64,000 nt of DNA from Cloacimonetes bacterium UBA5210 (GTDB taxonomy: Bacteria; Cloacimonadota; Cloacimonadia; Cloacimonadales; Cloacimonadaceae): assembly GCA_002412625.1 (NCBI GenBank), contig DHVK01000033.1, positions 1-64,000 of the forward strand. The letters are read 5' to 3'. Shown one piece after another: positions 55,001-61,601 of the stretch. Numbering within the stretch: the first letter of the stretch is position 1; each line of letters begins with the position of its first letter. Position numbers and translations under genes: made by a program. The notes under the pieces are model-generated. The model did not search any database, was not told the origin of the DNA, and saw only the letters and a program-made list of their open reading frames with translations.

Positions 55001-55291
55001 CACCAAGGATTGAATCAGGCGGATTTTGTCGAACAGCGACAGGTGGCGATCCAGGTAGGTCAGGACTTCACCGATGTCATATTCGCTCTCCACGATTTGT
55101 TTTACATAGGCCTCCCAGGAGACATCCACTTGCGCGAACAGGTTGGTCAACAGGGAATAGAGAATGGTGATTTCGGCGCTGGAGATCTGATTGTCGCTTT
55201 TTAGAATATGCACATAGAGCCGGGTGACCATGTCGATGGTCTTTTTCAACCGTTCCTGCGAGTCCCGCCCGAGGGCTGGTCCCTTTAGCAT
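52025..55291 (-). CDS. TerB-FHA-ABC transporter fusion (ABCG type)
   Basis: The 1088-aa protein combines a TerB-like helical N-terminal domain (about 1-130, DGMV-like KSDNQISSAEITILYSLL), one or two FHA-like regions (about 150-230 and 300-405), an ABCG-type ATPase (about 410-640) and an ABC2-type membrane domain (about 750-1088). ATPase landmarks are Walker A GQSGCGKS near 445, signature LSGGERKR near 552, Walker B IIICDEPTSGLS and the switch His in ITIHQPNS. FHA domains bind phosphothreonine peptides, so the transporter may be switched by Ser/Thr kinases; no kinase is in the window. It is a half-transporter, so a homodimer is expected. Substrate unknown. A lipoprotein gene follows 11 bp downstream. 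Confidence 0.88.
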   Translation of the reverse strand: MLKGPALGRDSQERLKKTIDMVTRLYVHILKSDNQISSAEITILYSLLTNLFAQVDVSWEAYVKQIVESEYDIGEVLTYLDRHLSLFDKIRLIQSLVIMAKTEGDFAISELTEIMDFGRSLNIGSEQFLPLIEHFERNQTQPVNISCRHHLSHLRHSVFSDYVVFGSGNQADVEFRDEQFSPYECAIFAIDKHLFLSVAASSNVLLNDKPAPVNSIILLCKDCHIQLGGREYSYGCLEKLYRLRDEEDEIVFRKSSYDFIVHKHKNSFSFLISGGSVALNGKEMSHGKRYEVFFDDTLQIRGYAPFHLGMVIENRAFIGVDDYIPQKLYICFDKGYYSTSREENDTSISLIELRGNSYHVLPPRKGFHLFVNRKVVTEATPINLNTDILTIGKRNFRINNLYDLIETPFEIETLSVTDIKHYFADGKLALDSVSFEAKRGQLIAVMGQSGCGKSTLTKALSGEVAPTYGQILIDGKDLYSNINYFLEYMASVPQDDLLYPNLSVFENLWYRIRLRMPHIQPSMLKQKVNNILNQVNLNHHRDTIVGDFKTKNLSGGERKRLNIALELLFEPTIIICDEPTSGLSFNDAEQIIDILSNLCQQGKIVIITIHQPNSSIYRKFARVMMMDMGGKLAYYGTPADSFAYFDEELSQLSTRKNEIEKKRHLLTSDYFYDIITYPEYTNRGEPVYEQISKQVKPKRKFPPDYWRDKFKRKMLFELIQSEVPDPGSGNEGFKRVKKQLGARSYFVSLSAFISRSFRMKIRNKTNNLITFIEAPLLGLLISFILRHTTSGAYSYHENNNIFIYIFVSVIAFIFLGMSNSIEEILSERKIILREQLMNLKMSSYLLSKIITLSLFGFIQAFLYHVIASRVLGIRGVGFCSVMYFFLATLIGNSLGLLSSAFIKENRAIINLLPLILIPQIIFGGAVIEFERMNRSLKLYEQHPVPEVVQVIPSRWLFEGLTTAYAKNTRFHRALAGVQKKELTYLHNYRNAAISYDEFQTKRSEVYYAKTRIADKWDPNRIINSYLNSAVSMMDGRVLNNNRNEFLSSYKLLGTKKHRTWNFNAMVILLYALCLNLITWLKLKYYFKE

Positions 55292-55453
55292 AAACCACCC
55301 TTTATATTTGCAAATCTATAAATAAAGCGCATCAAATCTTGCTCCCTGATGGCCAGTGCATATCCACACTTTCCAAGATTCAAGGAGCGAAACATGCCTC
55401 TCGCTGTCAAGAAAAACCTTTCTGAAAAGTATTGCTTGTACAGAGATTGCCCC

Positions 55454-56773
55454 CTATTTCAGCAAGTGCGGATAGAGCAGACGATACAGCAGTGAGTCTC
55501 CGATCAAACTTGCGGAATCACGTTCGGCATTGCGCTCCGCGGCTTCACGCGTATTCCCCCCGCTCTTCACTGCGGAGTGCTCCAGGTAGTTTACCGTTGC
55601 CCCGCTTAAGGGGTCGATCAGGCTCATTTGAATCCCTGCGATCGCAGTATAGTACTTCATGTTGCTCAGATACTCGCCGCCGGTTGGCTCCACTCTGATC
55701 TTCAACAGATACTCCGCGTCACTCAGCTTTTGTGCCACCCCGATATTCAGATTTGCCAGCGCTCCGGCAATCAATTCCCGATAACCTCCCTGAAATCCGG
55801 AGAGGTAAGCATAATCCAGAAACACGAGCGGTCGTTGCACATCGATGCGCAACCTGGCCACGCCAAAGTTTACATTTTGCCAGATGATCTTCGCGGTGGG
55901 GTTTGTCAATAGGTTTTGGTAATGCTCTTTGCAGAAGCTGAGGTTCACCGTTTGCACGGCTTCCTGGCTCTCGATCCGGTTTATAATGAAGTTGAAGCGC
56001 CCCATAGTATCGCTGAAGACCGGGTTGGGAAAGCTGATGGTCGCGGATTTTGCTGAAAGCGCGATGCTTGTCAGGGCGGCGGAAGTTTGGGGCTGCCACA
56101 CTCTGCCTGACACAGTGATGCTTCTGCCGGATCTGGCTTTGGCAGAAATGGATTCATCGTCCCAAGCGTAATTTATCATGAGCGGTAAGCGCAACAAGCG
56201 GCTGTAGATATTGTTGGCGATGTTGCCTTGCGGAGTGCTGAGCTCCATATCCAAAAACCCGGAAACCAGATCCAGAGCGCTAAGTAAATAGGGGATTGCC
56301 AGCGCGGGATTCCCCGCATTATCGTCAAACTGCTGCACCAGTTCCAGTGCCCGGTGCACCGCCAGGTCCCGCTGATGCGCTCTCTGCGCGTAATAGTCCG
56401 CTTTTCTTACCCGATACAGCACATAATACATCCCTTTCGATTCGTAGGTTCGAATGGGGGATAGCTCGCGCAGTTGGGCATTGCTGCTGCTTCTGATCTG
56501 AGAAATGTATTCACTGCCGGAGACGCCCATTGTCTCGCTTTCGGTAAGTTTGATCTCAGATTCCACCACTGTGCTGATTTGCATCGTGATCTCGGCGGCA
56601 GCAGTTTCTCTTGCCCAATCACGGTAATTCGGCATAGTCGTTTTCACTTTCACAAGCGCGCTGAAATGCGCAGGATCGGGCTGGAACTCCTTGATCCACT
56701 GGGGCAGATCCTTGTTCACCGCGCAAGAAGCCAGGCTAAAGAGGAGCACGATAAAGATCAATAACTTCTTCAT
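55454..56773 (-). CDS. LPP20-like lipoprotein
   Basis: This 439-aa protein has a lipobox LASC (C17) and an N-terminal LPP20-like domain (about 25-125: LPQWIKEF, ARETAAAEITMQISTVVESE, YESKGMYYVLYRVRKADY), the fold found in FlgP and other surface lipoproteins. A helical region and a beta-sandwich-like part follow (about 220-300). The C-terminal domain (about 310-439) contains RIDVQRPLVFLDYAYLSG and an AERNAERDSAS helix. The start overlaps the stop of the CsgG-like gene as ATGA, so the two are co-translated. It is probably anchored to the inner face of the outer membrane. Confidence 0.85.
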   Translation of the reverse strand: MKKLLIFIVLLFSLASCAVNKDLPQWIKEFQPDPAHFSALVKVKTTMPNYRDWARETAAAEITMQISTVVESEIKLTESETMGVSGSEYISQIRSSSNAQLRELSPIRTYESKGMYYVLYRVRKADYYAQRAHQRDLAVHRALELVQQFDDNAGNPALAIPYLLSALDLVSGFLDMELSTPQGNIANNIYSRLLRLPLMINYAWDDESISAKARSGRSITVSGRVWQPQTSAALTSIALSAKSATISFPNPVFSDTMGRFNFIINRIESQEAVQTVNLSFCKEHYQNLLTNPTAKIIWQNVNFGVARLRIDVQRPLVFLDYAYLSGFQGGYRELIAGALANLNIGVAQKLSDAEYLLKIRVEPTGGEYLSNMKYYTAIAGIQMSLIDPLSGATVNYLEHSAVKSGGNTREAAERNAERDSASLIGDSLLYRLLYPHLLK

Positions 56774-58014
56774 TTCAATTGACTTGCCAGATGGTTGAAT
56801 ATCTCTGCGCTCAGATCTTCCAAAACCACATTCACCATATCCATGGCGGAAGGAAGCAAAGCTTCCTGCTTTCTTAGCAGAGTCAGCTGTTCATGATTCA
56901 GGGCGCGTTCATCGCCTTCACTGAGCCGTGCCCAGCTATCTTCAAATCTGAATTGGGGGTTAAAGTTTCTGTGCGCTTGGATTTTCCCGGTGCTTACGTC
57001 AACCAGGGAGTATGAAGCCAATATCTGCAAGGAACTGCTGCGGGTGAATTTTGTGATTTTGCAGCTGATCTCGATCTGCTCGTCCTCAGTATCATCTTTG
57101 GTGATGCTGGTCGTCTCGGTGATGTCGTTGCGGACAAGTCTGGGAGAGCTGTAATTGATCTGCAGCAGTTTTCCGCTCAGAATCGCGTGCGCGCCCAATA
57201 GGTGTCCGATCGCGGCAGCGCTGCTTTCATCAATCAATCCGGATGTTCCCAGTTGCTGTTCCTGCAATACCTGATCAATCCTATCCCGAGTGATCAGTTC
57301 TGTATATTCTAGATATCCGGATCCTTGCAGCAGTTTGCCGATGATCAAGTCCATCAGGATTTCTGTGGTCGCCCCATAACGGTTTCCGGTGCCGGATTTG
57401 TCCTCAAAGGGCAAGATCGCGATCCGGGTTACCGCCTTCTGTCTGGCACTTTCGTATCTGCCGGCGCTATCCAGATAGTTTGGGAAAAATTCCATCGCTT
57501 TCTTGAAGTATTCGGCGGCAATGCGCTGTCCCTCTTTGGAAACATCCATGCGGCTTTGATGGATGCCCTTTTGATAGTAAGTTCCGGCAGTCATGTGCCT
57601 GGCTTCGGAGATCTGTGAGCCGTAATCCCGCAGATCAAAATTGATGCGCATCCCGCTATCCGGGTTGACAAGGGGCGGCAGCTTGCGAACCGCATCGTTC
57701 AGCTTATCCAGCGCCTGATACTCCGCTAGCAACAGTTCCCACTTGTCTTCATCAGTTCTTTCTTGCAAGCGCAATACGCGTTCCGAACGCTCCAGAATAG
57801 CCATGGGATAGCTCTCCTTCAGAGTAATCTGCGCTTTGCGAAAATCGGGCTTGAGTTTCAGCGATTCTATGGCATAATATGCTGCAGCTTCATAGTTCCC
57901 CTGCCTGAGCTGCGTCTCCGCGCGGGACTGGTATTTCTTGTTGCGGGCGCAGGCAGCAAAGCTGAGTATCGTGCAGAGTATCAACAACCAATATCCAATT
58001 CGGAATCTATTCAT
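56770..58014 (-). CDS. CsgG/HfaB-family outer-membrane lipoprotein with TPR-like N-terminal part
   Basis: ATG at 58014 (MNRFRIGYWL) has GAGGT eight bases upstream and gives a lipobox FAAC (C22); an earlier in-frame start 12 codons upstream is less likely. Residues about 28-190 are helical and TPR-like (QLRQGNYEAAAYYAIESLKL, GQRIAAEYFKKAMEFFPN). A CsgG-like domain follows from about 197: VTRIAILPFEDKSGTGNRYG, LITRDRIDQVLQEQQLGTSG, AIGHLLGAHAILSGKLLQIN. CsgG forms the curli export channel; close relatives in flagellar and holdfast systems have other roles. It is the first gene of the operon with the LPP20-like lipoprotein. No curlin-like gene is present in the window. Confidence 0.87.
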   Translation of the reverse strand: MNRFRIGYWLLILCTILSFAACARNKKYQSRAETQLRQGNYEAAAYYAIESLKLKPDFRKAQITLKESYPMAILERSERVLRLQERTDEDKWELLLAEYQALDKLNDAVRKLPPLVNPDSGMRINFDLRDYGSQISEARHMTAGTYYQKGIHQSRMDVSKEGQRIAAEYFKKAMEFFPNYLDSAGRYESARQKAVTRIAILPFEDKSGTGNRYGATTEILMDLIIGKLLQGSGYLEYTELITRDRIDQVLQEQQLGTSGLIDESSAAAIGHLLGAHAILSGKLLQINYSSPRLVRNDITETTSITKDDTEDEQIEISCKITKFTRSSSLQILASYSLVDVSTGKIQAHRNFNPQFRFEDSWARLSEGDERALNHEQLTLLRKQEALLPSAMDMVNVVLEDLSAEIFNHLASQLK

Positions 58015-58179
58015 CTTTATAACCTCGAAGAGAAGCTGGATTTTTTTCAAGGAATCCTTGCCGGAAACGCATCTCAGACATTGCGCCTCATGTCAAGCGG
58101 GAAATTCACAGCATAGCCGTGGCTCTTCTGATAATACACTGCAACAGCCCCTTTCCTGCATTGATTAGCTCGGCATTAA

Positions 58180-58242
58180 GCAGATATTATGCTGTTATCA
58201 TCCCATACGCACAGCAATATTTGGGCTTAACATTTGCCTAAG
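58180..58242 (+). repeat. Dispersed intergenic element, copy D
   Basis: It reads GCAGATATTATGCTGTTATC, then ATCCCATACGCACAGCAATA, then TTTGGGCTTAACATTTGCCT and AAG. The tail TTAACAT...CTAAG is shared with copy A and not seen in the shorter alignments of B and C. The inverted pair ATATTatGCTGT / ACAGCaATAT can form a stem. Confidence 0.6.
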
Positions 58243-58387
58243 CGCAGGGGGAGACAAAAAGCAAGAATCAGCAGAAATATGTTTGAGGCTTGGCAGATTC
58301 TGCCGCTATAGAAATAAGCCAAAACATGCACTGGAGTTCAAAATCGAGTTTGAGGGTGTTTCAAGCCTTGTACTGCTTTATCACAAA

Positions 58388-58464
58388 CTGGGTGCTATCT
58401 GACAGAAAAACGCCCCGGGAGAGGCGTGTTCCGGGGAGTACCCGCCAAAGGTCATATTGCCGGA
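58388..58464 (+). repeat. 77-bp direct repeat, copy 1
   Basis: Identical to copy 2 (58551-58627) except for one base. It contains ACGCC/GGCGT (58410-58414 with 58423-58427) and CCCCGG/CCGGGG (58413-58418 with 58431-58436). The two stems share bases, so only one can form at a time. Confidence 0.9.
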
Positions 58465-58550
58465 AGATTCATATCTACGGCATTTTCGATTTTGTGATGT
58501 TATGAGTGGGCGCTGCTTTATTTCACGATGAGTACTGTTTTTGTTTCAAG

Positions 58551-58627
58551 CTGGGTGCTATCTGACAGAAAAACGCCCCGGGAGAGGCGTGTTCCGGGGA
58601 GTACCCGCCAAAGATCATATTGCCGGA
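58551..58627 (+). repeat. 77-bp direct repeat, copy 2
   Basis: Starts 163 bp after copy 1 and differs from it by one G-to-A change near the end. It carries the same two alternative stems. The 86 bp between the copies are not repeated. Confidence 0.9.
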
Positions 58628-58902
58628 GAATTTGGAATAACGGCTAATTATGTTTGGCGCTCTTTGTAACTCCATGCGCCGGGAGCTTATTGACCCGGCA
58701 ATATCGGGTAGCGAGGTGAGCTTCTTAATCACTTTTTTAGAGCGATACTGGCTTCAATATCTTGCCAATTGCTATGGTGCGCTTGAAGCTTGGCAGATAA
58801 TCCGGTTGATACAGAGATAGGGGGATGCCGGAAGATTTTGGTCTTGACACAAACAGGCATTTCATGCAGCTTGCCTTGAAGCGCAAAAATGAAGGATAAT
58901 CC

Positions 58903-60018
58903 ATGGAATATATTGATTTTAAGAAAGAAGCAATTGATCTGATCCACCAAATAGCTGAGATCCGCAAACTGATGGACCCTGCAGTCAAACTGCAGGAACA
59001 GAAGGAATTGGAGCTGCAGATGAACGATCCTAACTTCTGGAACGATCAGAATCTTGCCAAGAAAACCAGCAAACGCGTGTCCCAATTGCGGGATGAACTG
59101 GACCACATCAAAAAACTGGAAAACACCAAAGAAGAGCTAGAAACCTATCTGGCGTTTTTGGATGAGGAATTCAGCCAGGAAATGCTGGATGACGCGGTGG
59201 CAAACCTTTCCGAGATCAGGCAGTTTACCGAAAAAGCGGAGATTGAGTGCCTGCTTAATGATAAATATGACCATAACGATGCGCTGTTTACCGTGCACGC
59301 GGGAGCGGGCGGCACCGAAGCTCAGGATTGGGCGCAGATGCTGCTGCGGATGTTCATGCGCTGGGCAGAAACCAATAAATTCAGCTTCAATGTGATCGAT
59401 AGCCTCCCCGGAGAAGAAGCCGGGATCAAGAGCGCCACGGTCGAGATCGGCGGAACCTTTGCTTATGGTTTGCTGAAGAGCGAAACCGGAATCCACCGCC
59501 TGGTGCGGATGAGCCCCTTCAACTCCCAAGGTAAACGCCAGACCTCTTTTGCATCGGTGTTTGTGTATCCGGAGTTTGACGATGACATCGAGGTGGAGAT
59601 CGACGCCAAAGACCTCAAGATAGATACTTATCGTGCCAGCGGTGCCGGAGGCCAGCACGTGAATACCACAGATTCCGCCGTGCGCATCACCCACCTGCCC
59701 ACAAACATCGTGGTCAGCTGTCAAAACGAGCGCTCTCAGATCCAAAACCGCGAAAAGGCTTTGGCTGTTCTGAAAAGCCGTTTGTATCAGCATTATGAAG
59801 AACTGCGCGATGCCGAGAAGAAGAGCCAGGAAAGCTCCAAGACCGAGATCGGCTGGGGCAACCAGATTCGCTCTTATGTGTTTCAGCCCTATCAGATGGT
59901 AAAAGATCACCGCACAAACCATGAAAGCGGACAGGTGGACAGAGTGATGGACGGCGATCTTGATCCCTTTATCTATGCCTGGCTCAAGATGTCTGCCAAA
60001 TCGAGGATGAATGGCTAA
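58903..60018 (+). CDS. prfB: Peptide chain release factor 2
   Basis: This 371-aa class I release factor reads UGA and UAA stop codons. The tripeptide anticodon is SPF (204-206), which marks RF2, and the catalytic GGQ lies at 249-251 (ASGAGGQHVN). The gene is one uninterrupted frame: the region of the usual programmed +1 frameshift (IRKLMDPAVK, about codon 24) contains no TGA. AAGGA precedes the ATG with good spacing. It is the first gene of the prfB-uppS-cdsA operon, overlapping uppS by 8 bp. Confidence 0.96.
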   Translation: MEYIDFKKEAIDLIHQIAEIRKLMDPAVKLQEQKELELQMNDPNFWNDQNLAKKTSKRVSQLRDELDHIKKLENTKEELETYLAFLDEEFSQEMLDDAVANLSEIRQFTEKAEIECLLNDKYDHNDALFTVHAGAGGTEAQDWAQMLLRMFMRWAETNKFSFNVIDSLPGEEAGIKSATVEIGGTFAYGLLKSETGIHRLVRMSPFNSQGKRQTSFASVFVYPEFDDDIEVEIDAKDLKIDTYRASGAGGQHVNTTDSAVRITHLPTNIVVSCQNERSQIQNREKALAVLKSRLYQHYEELRDAEKKSQESSKTEIGWGNQIRSYVFQPYQMVKDHRTNHESGQVDRVMDGDLDPFIYAWLKMSAKSRMNG

Positions 60019-60736
60019 AAGTTATAAGGATCTGCTGAAGGATCTGGATAAGACGCGCTTGCCCCGGCACATCGGAATCATCATGGATGGCAACGGCAGA
60101 TGGGCAAAGAAGCGTCTGAGCCCCAGAATCATCGGGCATCGGGAAGGCGCCAAGGCCATCCGCCAGGTAGTGGAACTGGGGGTGGAGCTGAAGCTGGAGC
60201 TGATCACATTCTACGCTTTTTCTACAGAAAACTGGAGTCGCCCCGAGGATGAAGTGCAGGGCTTGCTGAAACTCTTGCGCGAACAACTGCTCAAGGAAAT
60301 CCCGGAGCTGAATCAACAGAATATCTATGTGGATTTTATCGGATCGGCGCGAGGGCTGGAAGCGGACTATATGAAAGAGATCCACGCTCTTGCCGCGCAG
60401 ACTCAGCAAAATACCGGCATGAAAGTGAATATCGCCTTCAATTATGGCGGCAGGTTGGAGATCATCGAGGCGATCAAGAAGCTGAGCCCGGCGCAGATCG
60501 CGGAGCTAAGTCCGCAAAACTTTGGAGATTATCTTTATACCGCCGGGCAACCGGATCCGGATCTGATCATCCGCACCAGCGGGGAATATCGGCTCTCAAA
60601 CTTCCTGACCTGGCAATCTGCATATTCAGAGATCTACATCACGGATGTGCTATGGCCGGATTTTGGTAAACATGAGTTTGTCCTGGCTCTTATCGATTTC
60701 CAGAAACGCAAGCGCAGATATGGAGGGATCGGTTGA
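60011..60736 (+). CDS. uppS: Undecaprenyl (isoprenyl) diphosphate synthase
   Basis: This 241-aa cis-prenyltransferase adds isopentenyl units to farnesyl diphosphate, making the C55 lipid carrier for peptidoglycan and polysaccharide synthesis. Landmarks are catalytic D26 in IMDGNGRWAKKR, the FYAFSTENWSRP motif, FNYGGR, and the diphosphate-binding RTSGEYRLSNFLTWQSAYSE. It acts at the inner face of the cytoplasmic membrane. The start ATG lies 8 bp inside the end of prfB with GAGG just upstream, and the stop TGA overlaps the cdsA start by one base. Confidence 0.96.
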   Translation: MAKSYKDLLKDLDKTRLPRHIGIIMDGNGRWAKKRLSPRIIGHREGAKAIRQVVELGVELKLELITFYAFSTENWSRPEDEVQGLLKLLREQLLKEIPELNQQNIYVDFIGSARGLEADYMKEIHALAAQTQQNTGMKVNIAFNYGGRLEIIEAIKKLSPAQIAELSPQNFGDYLYTAGQPDPDLIIRTSGEYRLSNFLTWQSAYSEIYITDVLWPDFGKHEFVLALIDFQKRKRRYGGIG

Positions 60737-61524
60737 TGCAAGAACTGACTAAACGAGTTTTGGTTTCTGTCTTTTTTATCCCGGTATTGATCTTGGCCCT
60801 GTACTTCGAGGGTTGGCCAATGTTTCTGATGTTTCTGCTCCTGAGTACCGTGGGCACTCAAGAATATATCGCGATGATGCGCAAAGCGGAGATCAAGATA
60901 TCCTGGATGTGGATGCTTTTCAACCCGCTCCTTTACGCGCTCTGGGTATTCTTTCCCAATGCGGATCTTAGCATTATGTGGCTGGCTGTCTTTGGCGCAA
61001 TGCTGTTTAGCCTGATGCTTTGGGACGAAAGAAAGAGTGTTCCAAACATGTTTGCCACCATCTGGGGAACTGTGTACACGGCACTGATGCCGGCCTTGCT
61101 CGTAAAGATCGGATGGCATCTTTCTGTAAAGAAAATTTTACTTGCCTTAATTCTCATGATCTGGATAGTGGATTCAATTGCGTACTTTGTCGGTATGCGC
61201 TTTGGCAAAAAGCGTGATGTAACGCCAATTAGCCCGCGCAAGAGCCGTGAAGGCTTCATTGCCGGCTTGCTTGCACCGGTTGTGATCTCGCTTATCTTGT
61301 ATATTAGTGGTTTTAGATATTTTAGCCTGGTTGAGCTTGGGCTCATCGTGGTGGCGGCCGGTGTGTTCGGCCAGCTTGGAGACCTTTTGGAATCCATGCT
61401 AAAGAGATATTGCAACGTAAAAGACAGCTCGAAGCTGATCCCCGGGCATGGCGGGATACTGGATCGAACCGATAGTATCTTGCTGGCCGGGAGCTTCTTG
61501 TATGCAGCCCTGGCGGTTTTATGA
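60736..61524 (+). CDS. cdsA: Phosphatidate cytidylyltransferase
   Basis: This 262-aa integral membrane enzyme makes CDP-diacylglycerol from phosphatidate and CTP for phospholipid synthesis. It has about seven hydrophobic helices, and the complete CDS signature is near the C terminus: SMLKRYCNVKDSSKLIPGHG followed by GILDRTDS. ATG at 60736 overlaps the uppS stop (TGATG), with GGAGG nine bases upstream; a TTG one codon earlier is a worse start. The uppS-cdsA order is very common in bacteria. Confidence 0.96.
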   Translation: MQELTKRVLVSVFFIPVLILALYFEGWPMFLMFLLLSTVGTQEYIAMMRKAEIKISWMWMLFNPLLYALWVFFPNADLSIMWLAVFGAMLFSLMLWDERKSVPNMFATIWGTVYTALMPALLVKIGWHLSVKKILLALILMIWIVDSIAYFVGMRFGKKRDVTPISPRKSREGFIAGLLAPVVISLILYISGFRYFSLVELGLIVVAAGVFGQLGDLLESMLKRYCNVKDSSKLIPGHGGILDRTDSILLAGSFLYAALAVL

Positions 61525-61601
61525 TCCGGGGCATTGGGATTATTGAGTTATTAAAAAAAGATAACAAAAGATGAAGAAACGCGTAATTTCATGGAGGAAT
61601 T

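Larger units (their letters stand above)
58015..58902. other. Gene-free stretch between the CsgG operon and prfB
   Basis: About 890 bp without a credible gene. It contains one copy of the dispersed intergenic element (58180-58242), two 77-bp direct repeats (58388-58464 and 58551-58627) and the leader of prfB. A TTGACA occurs at 58844-58849 upstream of prfB, but no matching -10 box was found at proper spacing. Confidence 0.7.

Noticed and set aside
59137..59922. 261-aa minus-strand frame opposite prfB
   Set aside because: Shadow of a highly conserved release factor.
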